From: Callipepla californica brunnescens
Lineage: Eukaryota > Chordata > Aves > Galliformes > Odontophoridae
DNA length: 64,000 nucleotides
Reading direction: 5' to 3'
Assembly (NCBI GenBank): GCA_023055505.1
Contig: JALIRH010000001.1
Span: 92,596,530 to 92,660,529 of the forward strand
The notes beneath the pieces are model-generated. The model saw nothing but the letters and a program-made list of their open reading frames with translations. It was not told the DNA's origin and searched no databases. Positions 1-13,077 of the stretch are shown in pieces. The position numbers and the translations under genes are program-made. Position 1 is the stretch's first letter. Each line of letters begins with the position of its first letter.

Positions 1-2040
1 TTGTATGGGCTGTTAGACTTTAAGGGAGAGAGATAGTAGATAAACATTCCTGCTGCACTTGATAATCTGATTATTATAGGAATGAGTAGCTAGAAATCTT
101 CTAAAGCTCTTTATGTGCTATGCAATTTTTTCTCTTTGCTGTTGAGCTTAATGAATGACATGCACTATAAGTATCTTCATTATTATGATTGCAGATATTT
201 TAACTAAGAATTAAGCTAAGTTCAAATATAGCACTGTTTCTCAGGTAATTTTTAGGGCAATTTAAAAATCCTTCACAAAACATTTCATGAAGATCAAACT
301 ATTAAGAAGATCCACATCTTAGTTCAGTACGGGTATTAGGAGTTGTTTTCTTGCAGTGGATAGGTGATGTTCTTATACATACTGAGTCACAGAACAGTTA
401 TTTGGTAAGTGGATAAGGTGCAATGTTGAAGCAGAATTTTTGAAAGCGCGCATTAAGTGAAGGATAAACTGTAGTTATTGGGAAAGCACACTAAATAACT
501 AGAGCTGTTTCATATTCCGTGTGAATGCTCTGCTCTTCCCAGTATGACAGTCAGTCATACAGATGATGAAACCATGAATGACTGGAACTAAATTAACATT
601 ATTTTTTCTATACAACAGTTAATCTTTCTAAAATTTGAAGCGATAAAGTGAAAAGAGAGTGAAAATGAAGCTGGAAAAAGTACTGTTTTAAAAATTAATA
701 ACTTCTGGATTTGTATTGTGAAGGAAAAAAATACTAATCCACATAAGCTAGAAGGTATACCGTTCATCACATCTTCAAATAAATAAATTTTAAACAGAAA
801 GATGCTAAGGCAGAGGAGAAAACAGTGGTTTCTTTAATTAACATACTAACAATTACACTTGGATCTTATAAAAAGTACAATGCTCTGTGAAAACTGAAAT
901 GACAATGACTACATTTATTGCATTACTAAATTTCACTCACTGCAGGATCAAACCTGATTTCTAACAAAAAGTTTAGCATTATTTCCTAACTGTGCTTTCT
1001 TTGAGAAATTGAAATAACGGAAGTGAGTGAGAAAAACAGCAATCTGGATCCTACAAACAAAACATAGTTCTAGAACAGTATCTAGAGCAACTCTAACAGA
1101 AGAAATTGTATTATAATGGAAGAAGTATTCATTGGAGTCTACAGAGACCTGATGTTGAATGTGAAGTAATTTAAACATTTTCTAGATTTACAGAGAACTG
1201 GTGCCTAGAAGACTATAGTACTGAACCAAAAGCATTCACCTGAACAAAAGAAAAAAAAACATAAACCTTACAAACCAAAGACAGGACATAAAGGGAGGGA
1301 ACAGAACAAGAAAAGCTGCTCAAAGGATCAAAGTGAGAAGTCAGTTAGGTCTAGTAAAATTTGTGGTTGCTCATAGCAGAAGAAATAGGGTAAGAAATGC
1401 AAATATGTTAGGGTCAAAAGTGAACTGTAGATTTCAAATGATAGAAATGATGTGTGAGAGAAGAAAGCTTGAATTTTCTGCTGAAAAGGGAGACGGATTT
1501 GGGGTACAAACTAGTTTATCAACTTGAGAGGGAGGGAGAGAAGGAGGAAATTTGGCTATGAAATTTAAACAGATTGGAGAAGTGGGAAGTAAGGTGTGAG
1601 AATAAAGAGAAGTGGCATTTTTCTTTGCACTTACAGCTGCAAATGTGGTTTGGTTTTGTTTTGTTAATGTGATTGTATCCAAAAGGATAACTTTTAGGAT
1701 TATTATATATAAAAACTAAATATAAAAGCTAAATCTGGGAAATATCACTCACAATCAGGCAAGACAAAAATGAGAATGGATGTTGAAAAAACATAACTGT
1801 TAAAATGAGCTCAGATTTATAGAAGTCCGTGGCTTAGAATAAGACACATTTTTTTTCAAAGAGCTACAGACAAAGTGCATGGGAACTGCTGAGTCATGGT
1901 CTGAACCACTGCATGAGCACCTGAAGGAAAGATCTGGTCTTTTTTGGAGTTCCTTTCCTGCAAGCCTAGATCTTTGTAAATAGGTGAGCACTCATTTTCC
2001 TTTTTTTTTTAAATCTCGTTGTTCATGTTGGTCTCTTTGC
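1..2040. other. AT-rich DNA, no gene seen
   Basis: This stretch is AT-rich single-copy-looking DNA. The reading frames are short (76-82 codons at most), lack family resemblance and lie in opposing directions over the same bases. I see no repeat family, splice-bounded exon or RNA gene. A purine-rich patch lies near 1520-1590 and a short T run near 1999-2011. Confidence 0.6.
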
Positions 2041-2620
2041 CTTTATAACCATCCATTTGGCAAGCCAACCAGGAGAAAATTTCCTGTGGAATATCTTTAG
2101 ATGGGTCAAGGTGAAGAACATCACCCTTTTGGATAAAACTTTACCAGGGAATATCCTGGGATTTTTGGGATTGCCCTAATACAAACTTGCAATTATAATT
2201 GAAAAATGGGGCACCTCATGGGATAGTGGGAGTTTACATCAATCCCCGTCCCCCATGGTGGAATATTTCTATGGATTGGGTGAAGATATTACTTATATTC
2301 TTACTTATTACAAAGGAGAGAGAGCTGGCTGTGTCCACTGTGGCGTGGTCACTATTAAATACATTAAATCAAGCAGAACTCTCAACACCCTTGAGAATGA
2401 AGATCAATTATTATGAGATTGCATTGAGAGATTAGAACAACAACTTTCTGTACTGACAGGGAAAAAAACAAGTTTGTCCATCCCTGTGAAACAGATTTGA
2501 AATATTGCTGTGGAGAAAACCCAGGTCTCTTGACTCTTTGGATCTGGATATTTCAAAAGGAAAAATATCACAATCTGATCTTGAAACCCCAGTTGAGGCA
2601 GATCCTTTTGAAATCTGACA
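2041..2620 (+). pseudogene. Degraded protein-coding relic, unidentified (possible retroelement gag-like)
   Basis: One plus-strand frame from about 2030 to 2505 stays protein-like for roughly 150 codons and is broken by only two internal stops (near 2177 and 2408), ending at a third near 2505. Short readable blocks include WNIFRWVKVKNITLLDK, VEYFYGLGEDITYILTYYKG and CIERLEQQLSVLTGKK. After a frame change, coding-like sequence continues to about 2615 (DISKGKISQSDLETPVEADP). Random DNA of this composition would carry a stop about every 15 codons, so this looks like an old coding sequence. The region is slightly richer in G+C than its flanks. I do not recognise the family: a retroviral or other retroelement gag-like remnant is a guess, and a decayed host exon or processed pseudogene is possible. 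No neighbour explains it. Confidence 0.45.
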
Positions 2621-5600
2621 AATAGTTAATAGTAAATCAAAGATTGTAAAATCATAATGGTAGATGTTTGTTTTCTTCTGTGTGAATTTTAACACATGGC
2701 TATCTAGAGCTGAATTTTTCCCTTTTCCAAATAGCAGTATGAAATATCACTTGCTGGCTTGTTTGTTTATTTATGAGAAATCTACATTAAATAGACGAGC
2801 TTTGAATTTTGGCCACGTAGTCCAAATGGACTACATTTAAAATTGTTTATTCTCATATTATCTCCTATATTAAGATCATTATGTACAATTATAAGTGCAG
2901 CATGTTTTGGACAGAAATGCGAATTTGGTGAATACATTCTCCCTAGAATTTGGAATACTATGTAGAACAACTTCAAGTCCTTTGTATTCTTCTCCTAGTT
3001 TTTTTATGGTTAAATACCACTGATACAGAGGGGACTGGAGAGGGAAGAAATATATACCACTGTTTTTTGAGTCCAGGTAAGTTTAATTCTGGGTACTGTT
3101 AAACGTTACAGTAAAGTGTTCTGGCCATTTGTGTTGTACCACCAACAGACTGAGCCATAAAATGTTATGGTTAGATACAGACAACCTGGTTACTGGGATA
3201 ATTAGACTTTCTCAATGTTGATATTTCCCAAGAACTGATATTGTTTTGGAGCATTTATTAAATTACAGCTGGTTTATTTACATTTGTTATTAATTTTTGA
3301 AAATTTGTTGATCCAGTAGTAGGGTCTTCTTTATTTTATACAGATACAATTGAGAAATCATTGAATTTGTTCCGCTGCTTATCTTTCAGTTTAAAGAGTC
3401 ACTATTGTCATACCTGTGTTGCACGAATGACATGAAGCGACTCTCTCTTTTGTAATGTGGTATATTGTACTTGGCAAAAGAAAATGCTCCTATGTTGATG
3501 CACACAAATCTACTTATTTCAGAATAAAGTGAAATATTAAATGCTTTCTTCACATCCAACAGGCTATGATTAAAAGAATGTAGAAAACTGAGTGCAAGAG
3601 ACTCAGGCTTGATACTTCCACCACAAAAAGACTCTGAATTTTATACTGTATACATTAATATTCTAACCATCAGGTCTATCTTTTTCACTTCCAGTAAATA
3701 TTAATTGGATTCACATATCAATTAATGAATATACTCTAGGAAAGGAGATACTTTGAAACTCTATTTCTTTTTTGTGATTTTTTAAGCATTTAAAAAAATA
3801 AATAAAATCTTTGACAGTAGGAATAGTAGATCTTTTTTAGTATTCTTTAATCACAGATATTTTAAAGCATTCAAGTGGAAGCTGTATTCTATAGTTTTTT
3901 AACGTCTGTTAATCTGATTCCTTGGTTTCTACTATTCCTACTGTTCCTTGTTCTTCTCATAGACTATCCTAGAGAATCAAGATGTTCAGCATGAATTCAG
4001 CATGCATTGTGTGACTGTGGTTTGAATTCAGCAGACAAACCAGACAACATACTCACATCTGGTAGCATCAGGAATCATTTATTAGATAAATCTTATGCAT
4101 AGAAAAAGTTGCAGCTGCTCAGTTTATATGAAATAAATCCAACCCATAACATCTCTGGCAGAAATAGTAAAATAAAATAAATGCTCAATCTGAACATTTG
4201 TCTGAAGTTTCAAAAGCATCCATGTATTATTTTCCCAAAAGTATCATTTGACTGTATAAAACCACCTGAAACTGATTTCTTTATTTATTTATTCTTCATA
4301 CTATTTACATTAGTTTTCCACCAGCAGTCTAGATCCAACTGCTGAAATACTCTACTTGTTTAAGGTTGTATAGTTAACTTTTGGACACAGTTCCTTAATA
4401 GCACGAGGAAGTTTTCATTCATGATTCTAGAATATACTTTTCTGACACCATGCCTATAACATTTAAGAACACTGATTTGTTTAAAAAAAGAAAAAAAAAA
4501 GAAAAAGAAAAAAGAAAACACAAAAGAAAAACAGAAACAACAAACAAACAAACAAATCAAAGAACATTGCATCAAGATTGTTTGATATTGCACAAGGACA
4601 AAAACTAAGTCAAAATACTATGAACAAATTATTTAAAAATTTTCCACAGCTGAAGATAACTACTGTGGAAGTGTTCACTTCTGCTCTTGACATATAAACT
4701 TGAAAGCAGCACTTATAGATATTTTTGTATTCTTTTTGATTTAATTTTTTAATAAATCTTGACTTATTTAGCTGCTTTTGAAGCTTGACATTCAAACAAT
4801 CTAGTTAAGGATGTAGTGTCTTAAGTGTTGTTGACTTTGTAACAATGCCAGTTTAGCTAAAGCAGATGATACTTTTGTTACATTAGCTACAGCAATGTCT
4901 TCATTATAACATAATTTACTGTTTGGTTTCTTCTTTTAATAAAAACTTATCTTTAGCTAGGACATTTGTAAAAGCAGTTCTATTTCATTAAGAACATACA
5001 TTTGGATGGCAGTGGTTCTCAGGGCATGTATTGATGAGAATTTGCACCAGCTCTGTCTGCTTGAAATGAACTCTGCATACGTCTGACACTAGCTTGGAAA
5101 AACTTTACATTATGTATAGATTTCATGCTGATTCCTGGACAAATATTCATGTAGACAGTAGAGATTCGGCAAGACTGGGAACTTCAATGACCAGAAAACA
5201 TAACCAACATTTACAAAATCTCCCTTTCTTTCAATTCTTTGAATAAATATTACTATTTTTCTGAAATCCCCATCCTCATTGATTTTCTTAGAGAAGCTGG
5301 AAGTAGTTGTGTGAAAACTATTCTATGCAGCTGCAAAAAGAGAAGAAAGTCTAAAATCTGGAGGAAATTAGATCATGATCAGTATGATTTTATTACAAAA
5401 GAGATGTTCATTTACTTCATGAGGTTTATTAGAATAAATATCTCAATCATTTTCATATTAATTGGTTTATAAGAGGTGCACTGTGTTATAGCTAATGCCA
5501 TCACTTTCTCAAGCTAACATCTGAAAAGTTGTGTTTATTGTTGTCTTGTATTTTGTGTTATTGAAAGAGCAGTATAGAGCACATATACTTTGCAATGCTT

Positions 5601-6230
5601 ATCAAAATAAATGTTTTTTTGAGATAGATAGGCATAATTTAGAGTCTATTTGTATAATAAAGGTCACAAGAAAATATATATATTTTTTACTTTTGTATAC
5701 CTGTGTATTTCAAAATGAACAAAGATGCTAGTAATCGAATTCGTTTTTTTTTTGTTCAAGGCATTCTTTGTTATACAGTCCATTTTCAATACTTTATTGA
5801 TTTTTCTTTTTTCAAATTATGATGAATAACTTAAAGCTATGTAGACTGTAGACCACAGTTACATACACTGTTATGTACACAATTCCGATCAAGTAGGGCA
5901 AGTTACGACTGGTTGCCCAGAGAGAGAATGCTGCTTCATTACTTTCATCTAAAGGAAGAGAAAAAAATGGAAAGAAAAAGAATACTACTAGACATGAGAA
6001 CAGATGTCTTTAGGTAAATAAGAAAATAAATTCTATAACCCTTCACCCTTACTAGAATCTCTAAGACTGTGTCTTCTTTGTTGTTCTTTTGATTGAAAGG
6101 GTAGTATTTGGTAGTATTAATCCAACTATGCCGAAATTAAGTATACTGCATTGTAGATATCTTCATAGATCTTTATTGTTGTCTTTTAAATATGAAAGTA
6201 AAACCTCTCAGAAAAAAAAAATGTTTACAA
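2621..6230. other. AT-rich DNA, no gene seen
   Basis: No recognisable transposon, exon or RNA gene. A purine-rich simple stretch made of AAAAAG/AAACA units lies at about 4480-4557, and a T run near 5743-5754. The reading frames of 60-77 codons here show no domain and are compositionally driven (lysine, isoleucine and phenylalanine rich). Confidence 0.6.
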
Positions 6231-6262
6231 GGGCTACTCTGAAAGTAACACCTCCTATTTTA
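6231..6262 (+). repeat. Left terminal inverted repeat of mariner element
   Basis: The block contains 'ctctgaaagtaacacctcct', which pairs in inverted orientation with the right terminus. This motif is the hallmark end of the avian mariner family. Confidence 0.8.
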
Positions 6263-6414
6263 TTATGTTGGCTCATGACATCAGAGGCAGATGTTTGTGA
6301 TATGGCAGTACAGGCTGAACTTTTTTTGTCAATATTCCATTACATTTTGTTGCTGTGCAACAGGTGGCAGCAGAGGGACAGTCTGACAAAATCATTTCTG
6401 ACACAGAAGTGCAT

Positions 6415-6711
6415 ATGAAGCAAAGGTGTGTAATTGAATTCATCCGCGCAGAAAAAAATTGCACCTACCTACAGTCATCAGTGCTTGCTGAACGCTTATG
6501 GAAACCAAACAGTGAGGTAGTGGGTGGTGTGCTTCAGCGAGGGCATCATCGTAGCAGCTGTGAAACAGTGGACTGCTTCCATCAGTGCAGATTTTCACTA
6601 GAGTGGCATGCAGGCTCTTGTTCATTGCTAATACGTTTAGCTGATTATGGTAACTATATTGAAAAATGCTTTATAGCTGAGAATTTTCTCTATCAAATAG
6701 TCTTATTGTGA
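6415..6711 (+). pseudogene. Mariner transposase remnant (N-terminus fused to C-terminus)
   Basis: The frame begins MKQRCVIEFIRAEKN, resembling the start of the mariner transposase (V-I-E-F-L-H-A-E-K type helix of the DNA-binding domain). It then passes without the DDD/DDE catalytic domain into a C-terminal stretch containing CETVDCFHQC and ADYGNYIEKC, the latter matching the G-D-Y-V-E-K ending of mariner transposases. The stop that would follow EK is replaced, so the frame runs on. No catalytic aspartates remain, so it cannot encode active transposase. It lies wholly inside the mariner element. Confidence 0.72.
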
Positions 6712-6734
6712 TCTTTGTATCTGTTTTCGTGGAA

Positions 6735-6766
6735 ATAAATAGGAGCCATAGCTTTCAGAGTGACTT
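6735..6766 (-). repeat. Right terminal inverted repeat of mariner element
   Basis: Read on the minus strand it gives 'cactctgaaagctatggctc', matching the left terminus with a few substitutions. The adjoining 'tatttatttccacg' also matches the subterminal sequence of the fragment near 10.97 kb. Confidence 0.8.
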
Positions 6767-8148
6767 ATGGAGATTTTATTTCTCTGATCATTATCAGTCT
6801 TGTTTCAATTTCAGTAACATTATTACCATTTTTTAACATAGTAATATAATTTTAGATTGAAATGTGTGCATTGTTGTTAGTGCTTTTCTGTTCTACACGT
6901 TATCCACAGATTTATCTAATTTCTTTTAGAATTAGAATCTTATTTATTTTTCCTATTATGTTATCTGGGCAAATTAAGCAATCTGAACTTCTATAAGCAC
7001 TAATTAAAAAAATTGCCTTAGTGTAGATATTTAGGCAGGCACACCAGTAACTTGTTAACAGTAGTTTAACTTGGCAAAAAAACAAAAAAAAAACAGAAAA
7101 ATCCTATAAAGTTTTTAAAGTCTTGGAGGAGGAGAAAAAAAAAAAAAAACAAGCAACCCAGAAACAAAATCATAAATGAATCCTTTCTCTGAACTTATCA
7201 GTATTTCATGCTAGTCTCCTTCACACAATGATGAAAATACAATCTAGACTTTTAAGTCAGTAAGAAAGTTTGTAATATGATAAAGTCTGTGAAACCATGA
7301 CTTGTTTTAACACTGGTTCAAGGTCTGCTTATTATTATTATTTGGACTCAGATTTTACCTTGTTAAAATAGAGATATAAGAAGGTATTCATAAATGCATA
7401 TTAAGTTCAGGAATTGCCTCTGTGTTATTAGCTCATTTTCACTGTTATGTAGTAAAGCTAAGATCCTCTGCTTTATTAAGTATAGAAAGAATCTCTGTGA
7501 ATACTGGTGGACTACCAGTTACACTACTTTCAGTGTTACATGAGAATGTGTAAGAATTATCATATGGTTCAAGGAGGATTCTATATTTAGGAGAAATAAG
7601 TGACTTTCTGAAGAAGCATTTTAATTTGGAAAATAAAAGACATATTACCCCTTCAGTGAGTATGAAGTTAAGCAGCATGAAAGCCCTTTAAAACATGTTC
7701 CTATGCTTGAATTTACACTGACTCAATGCTCTTCAAAAAATTGAATTGTTTAGTGAGAAATAATACAATGCATATGAAGCTTATTTACTATGGTTAAGGG
7801 TGCAAAATGTGATGAACAGCAAATCAAAAGGCAGAGTCTATTGGAGAGAAGGAAGGACTTTCTGTTGGCAAGCAGTGGTTTTAATTTGGTGGGGTATTCT
7901 CAGCCAGGGAGGCACTGATGTATAAGTTCCTTTCTGTATTTTTTTTTTTTTTTTACTTCCCATTTTTGTAGGAAATTATCCTGTTAACCGAATTAAAAGA
8001 AGTAAGGACTTTTCTCACTATGTTTCTCTTTTACTCACTCATTAACTTTAGCATCATCTAAGGTTTCTTCAGAAAGTAAATCCACAAGATGGTTTACGTA
8101 CAACCACAGTTTCAGCTAGCCACATGTTATGGTCACAGTCTATGAGGG
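6767..8148. other. AT-rich DNA, no gene seen
   Basis: No identifiable repeat family or exon. Contains A-rich runs (7080-7092 and 7134-7149) and a T run at about 7940-7954. Confidence 0.6.
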
Positions 8149-8704
8149 TGTCATGGTTTTATGATTTTTGTTATTGGTATTCCACGTCATAACATCATGT
8201 AGTGCACTGGGAATTAAAGAGTTAATGCTTCATCTCTGAGGAACATTGATAATTCTGGGTATGCCTGTCTCAGAAGTGAAGAATTATGTACCTCAGAGGA
8301 CTTTGAGTTGCTTTGCATTTTTTCAATTTTCTGCTCAGGGGAAGGATAAAAACTGTTTGCATGTCACGAGATTCAGGCTCTTTCCCTTTTGGATTGACCC
8401 AGCAGCGTGTGCTCCCTAGCCATCTTGCCTTCAGTGTTTACTGTAAGACCTTCATTTTTTCATGCACACTCTCTCTCATTTTATTTGATTTATTAGCTTC
8501 AATTCAAATTATATTGTATTATATTGTGTTATTTTGCATTCCAATATCATATTTAATAAATTAGCTTTCCTCCTCAGATTGTTGCTGCTGTTTTGTTTTT
8601 AGGTCCCCCTCCCCTTTCCTTTTCCCCTTTCCCCCTTCCTCTTTCCCAGGGCATAGGTCCAAGGGTCCCCCCACTGCAAACATTATGGAACTGGGCTGCT
8701 GACA
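8149..8704 (+). mobile_element. Solo ERV LTR, family A copy 1
   Basis: The element starts TGTCATGGTTTTATG and ends CTGCTGACA, giving canonical TG...CA termini. The flanks gaggg (8144-8148) and gaagg (8705-8709) look like a five-base target duplication with one mismatch. Inside are a TATA-like 'ggataaaaactg' near 8344, a polyadenylation-type 'aataaa' near 8556 and a pyrimidine-rich tail (8585-8645). No retroviral internal sequence adjoins either side, so it is a solo LTR left by recombination. It is the most complete of five related copies in this window. It is clearly an avian ERV LTR; I do not assign a Repbase name. Confidence 0.8.
8556..8561 (+). promoter_or_regulatory. Polyadenylation signal of LTR copy 1
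   Basis: An AATAAA hexamer lies within 'atttaataaattagc', about 150 bp before the LTR 3' end, the position expected for an LTR R region. The equivalent signal is altered in several other copies. Confidence 0.45.
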
Positions 8705-8831
8705 GAAGGTGAACAGATCTGCAGGTACATCTATAAAAGTTGTCATGGTTACAGTTGAATTTATCTAAGAAGTCTCAGAATTCCCAGCCAAATGGATATC
8801 CTTTGGCAATATTCACCATTCTCCATTCAGA

Positions 8832-9050
8832 CTGGGGAGATTCAGACTAGATGTCCAGAAAGAGTGGTCTGATGCTGGAATGGGCTGCCCAGGGAGGTGG
8901 TGGAGTTATCAACCCTGGAGGTATTCAAAAAATGTTTAGATGCTGTGTTGAGGGACATGGTTTAGGGAGAACTGTTGGTGATTTTGATAGGTGGACGGTT
9001 GGACCGGATGACTTTTTAGGTCTTTTCTAACATGGATGATTCTGTGATAC
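8832..9050 (+). mobile_element. CR1 LINE 3' end
   Basis: A 5'-truncated CR1 tail. It preserves the end of the ORF2 region ('atgggctgcccagggaggtg') and the terminal block with 'ggttggaccggatgac' followed by 'ttctaacatggatgattc'. CR1 insertions are typically truncated at the 5' end and end in short tandem repeats resembling ATTCTGTG, as here. Only the last roughly 220 bp survives. Confidence 0.85.
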
Positions 9051-10959
9051 TACTAGGCTGACGTTATGCCTGCTATTTCACCACAGAGAAACTATGTTCT
9101 CCATCAGTAGCTTAGTTTTTGTACAAGCTCATAATGTTAACATTAAATAAATAAATAAAACTGTGATTTTTAATGTAAGTTCCAACTTCTGAAGCTTAGC
9201 ATAAAAATATTAAACACAACAAATGGGAAAAACGTATGATAGAATTTATCTCACAGATAGATTTGAAGTGACTTGTGTCTACAAGGAAAAGCACAAGAAT
9301 GCTTCCAGAATAAAAAACATCTCTTTGCCACAATATCAATTATAAAGATTCATCTGCTTTTAAAATCAAATCAGAAATCTAAACAGACTTGGACTTCTGA
9401 AACAGTTTTATTTTATGCTGATATATTTTGTAAGATGTCTTCACACGATGGTGGACATTTAAAATGTATAAGCATACATAGATAGTTTGTGAGTAAAAAC
9501 TACTCAGTTGATAAATTATCCATCACTGAAACCAGCGAAATACATATCACACAAGTTTCTCTTCAAACAAAATGAACAGCAACAAATAAATCATAGAACA
9601 CAGGTCAGCCCAGCACAAGAAAGCAGTAGTTGATTGTTCTGTTGCCAGCAGAAGCATAGTTTGTTTCTGATAGCAAAACAGTGTGGATAATATTGCTGCG
9701 CCAAGGGTTATTTTCACAATGTAAAAAAATCTTTCTTCATCTGATATAAGTGTCTTTCTTCACCAGGAGCCCTTACACAAAATTAATTCTCACCATGCCA
9801 TCATTTAAAAATTCTTTAAATATATGAAGTAGATTATGTCCAAATCCAGAGGGCAAGCACAGAAGTTAAGGAATACTTCAGTAACGGGTAGGAAAGAGAC
9901 TTTAAATAACATTCAGTAGACAGTTTTGCATGACAGTGTAAGCAAATATCTCAAACATAGAAAGAAAAACAGATTCAAGGAACTGATTTATTAAATTAAG
10001 TTTTTTCTAAGAAAAACAGATTTTAGGATTATTTTAGCTAAACTTATTACTCAAGTCATCCCTTCTATATTGACCACCACCTAATTGGAAGTGATCATAC
10101 TGCCCTCTCTCTGTGTCCCTTTTGTATTCACAGTCCAATGCAAAACCATATGATTTGATGTGCCACTCTCAGCTGCAGCTTCCTATGTCATATGGCCTGA
10201 TCTGTACCATCCTGGGGAATATTCTTCCTCTATGATCTATGACCTCAAAGTGTTGGATTCTTCTTTCTCTATTACACAATCTAAATTTTGGGCCCACCAT
10301 GTAAATAAATGCCAAAAGCGTTGCATGTATTGACAAGACTTAGGATCATGCAGTCCACAGCCCTGATTGTGTTCTACCACAGCATACAATTTCTTCCCCA
10401 GAAGATTGAGGTTTTATAATTTATAAAATGGTACTTCTTTATTTGGTTTAATTCTTGCATTCATTTCATCTCTGTACTCACCGTTTGTGATTTGTGCTTC
10501 AACTGTGACAAAGACTACGGTCGAGTGTCTTTCAGAAGATATAATTTGAAATTCCTAGGGCATATCAGCTCATTCCTACGTACTAGCCTAAATATGTTTT
10601 CCCATAGTTTCTGCTTTCTTTTTTAGATCTATGCAGACCTTTCTTAAGATTCTTTTGTATTTGGGTATTTGAAGCTCCTGTAAAGCCAGATGGAAGTCAT
10701 GTAGGCTGCCACATCAAATGGTACGGTGTAGCAGTGTCTTCTTTGTGTATCCATGTGTGTGTCTCTGAGACGTGTTTAGCTTCACTACTAGTTAACTCTG
10801 GAAATGGAAAAGTAAAAGCTACGTCCATCAGCCTGGGCAGAGATATGCCAGCACACTAAGCTCCAGCAATCGGCCAGAAGGGAGTCCTGATCTGGAATTG
10901 TTGCATGCAGTGGTCATTTATACTACATATATCTACAGGATATCAGCTATGTAGATCAA
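9051..10959. other. AT-rich DNA, no gene seen
   Basis: No recognised transposon or exon. The part from about 10050 to 10880 is less AT-rich than its surroundings and might be a decayed repeat, but I could not match it to a family. Confidence 0.55.
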
Positions 10960-11240
10960 TCAAAAATAATGCCTCCTATTTATTTCCATGGAAACTACAG
11001 CAGATGCAGAGAGCATGATAACACTATTCGATAGAACATATTCTCAGCTACAAAACACTATTTTTCAAGGTAGTCACCACCATTAGGTGATTCACGTGGA
11101 TGAGCTGACTGAGACAATTTTCATTCATTTTGTGGTGTGACAGACTTTTGGATATGGCAGACTGAAACTTGGTTTGTCCTTCATGTCACAACTGCAACTG
11201 CTGAAACACACCTCTACAATCTCACTGTGCTTACCCCACA
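10960..11240 (-). mobile_element. Mariner (Galluhop-type) fragment, right end
   Basis: The 'aataatgcctcctatttatt' and 'tttccatggaaactacagca' blocks reproduce the subterminal sequence of the mariner right end in reverse, and 'aaacactatttttcaaggta' continues into the transposase 3' region. It then runs through decayed transposase sequence to about 11240 and stops. The outermost terminal repeat is damaged. Orientation is opposite to the copy at 6.23 kb. Confidence 0.72.
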
Positions 11241-13077
11241 CTTACAAACACAGCCTAATTACATGCATAGTAAATCTTTATTATTTCAGTAGCCAGAATA
11301 CAGCATACTATATCATCTATTCTGTAAAATATTGTTTGTGGTTTCAGCTGAGCAGAAAGCATTTACCCTATGCATCAGTAACAAAACATTGAATGATGCA
11401 CAAAATCAAATAATATGACTTAGCTGATCTTGATACTATTTTATTCATCATATTTTATAATGAAAATCATTTATTGCTATTCTATTTTAGTTTAATTTAC
11501 CTGTTAAATTCCACCAAATTCAAATTATTCACTGCAAAATATATTATCATAATAATAGTTGATATTGGAGAAGCACAACCACAGATAATAAATTACATTT
11601 CAACTTTGGAACTGCCTTGCTGACCAAAAGAATGGCCCTGTCATTCTATCAGGAACTCACTGATTGAAAGCAAACTTTTCTAAAGTTTTGTTTATTTTGA
11701 TATCTGGATTAGATCACAGCAAGTAATTAGATGAAACAAACAAAACAGAACAAATAAATAATAAATCCAGTGGATTTATGCAATTATTCCTGTCTGTTGA
11801 TTATATATCACAGTCTTACTCTGACAATTTACCATCTTGTTCATGACGCATGTTTGGGAGAACACACAGGTGCATACACGTGTGTATACATGCACACAGA
11901 ATTGTAAATGATTTGCTTAATAATTAAAGTTATAGTTTGACTTGATGTTATGAATGTGCTGTGTCCATGTTTAGTGAGATAGACAGTTGTTCTTACCCAA
12001 AATCCTGTTAATTTATTTTTCTTCAAATATACTAGAAGCAAGTTTAAGTAACTTGGAGGTGACAACAGTAGTGCTGTCAACACATACACACACGCATACA
12101 CACACAAAAAGCTACTGTGAAGCAAGAAGTTTTTCTCATTCTTAAACCAACATTTCTTTCCTCATAGCCCATGTAGGCAGTTCTAGTTAGTGCCCGTATT
12201 CATGGAGGGAAGAGTTCTATTGCAGGTAATGTGTTGCTACTGAAATGAATTGCCTTCACATGCACATAATTATTACCTGCTACATATTTGAATTTCACAT
12301 CAAAAACAAACAAGCAAACAACAACAAAAATAGAAAAAAGAAAAGAAAAAAAAAAGGAGAAATTGATTAATTGTAGAACATTTTATAGGCAAAAAGGAAC
12401 GTTGCTAAACATAACAAACATATGGAGCCCAACATTTATTTCTAAAATGCAATCACAGTAATACTAACAAGGTTCAAATTAGTACAGAAGTATCCCATTT
12501 GTAATAGCTTAAGAGTGTTACACAAGGAAAGTAGCTAACACTAATCCCTTTTTTCTGGTGTTACGCATTCCTGCTTCTGTACCTGGAGCCCCATAGTCCA
12601 AACTGCCAGTGTTACTTAGCCTCTGACTAGTGTATGTTGTGAGGAGTTATGCTCTTTACAACACTGAGTTTCTTCTGCCCTGCCCTGTGACACAAAGCAT
12701 TTGTCACACATCAGTGGTAGGAAACAAATGGCAATCGTTTACTGAGTCATGCTTTTTTTCTTCCTATTTTGATAACTACAAAATTACTGCTGGTAACAAG
12801 ATCAGACCTTAATGCTCTTACTGCATGGCAAATTTATTTGGTAAAAGTGAAACAGAAATGCACTACTTTTGCTAACAGTTAAAAGTTAAGCTTAAAGCAC
12901 AGGATTAATGATTTCTTGACTTGTATTTCTATATAGTAAATAATTAAAAAATAACTTTTATAACTTTTAATAACATTTGTATAAGTTAAAATATTGATTT
13001 GTAAAGTTTTAATGCCGTAAGTATCATTTTGGTTTCACAGTAGAGGCATTTTTATGTTCAGGTTCAAGTTAAAATTT
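11241..13077. other. AT-rich DNA with CA-rich and A-rich simple sequence
   Basis: No gene or known transposon found. Short alternating CA/TG-type simple sequence occurs at about 11865-11900 and 12080-12107, and an A-rich tract at about 12303-12358. Confidence 0.6.

Larger units (their letters stand above)
6231..6766 (+). mobile_element. Mariner DNA transposon, internally deleted (Galluhop/Mariner1_GG type MITE)
   Basis: Both ends are present as imperfect inverted repeats: 'ctactctgaaag' at the left matches 'tcactctgaaag' read in reverse from the right end, followed on both sides by a 'cctcctatt/gctcctatt' block. Between them sit the beginning and the end of a Tc1/mariner transposase reading frame. 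At about 540 bp against about 1.2 kb for a full-length avian mariner it lacks the middle of the gene. This is the structure of a non-autonomous MITE. Galluhop is a known mariner family of the chicken genome, which is the main reason for calling a galliform host. The expected TA target duplication is degraded on the left. Two further fragments lie at about 10.96 and 62.77 kb, both on the minus strand. Confidence 0.82.
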
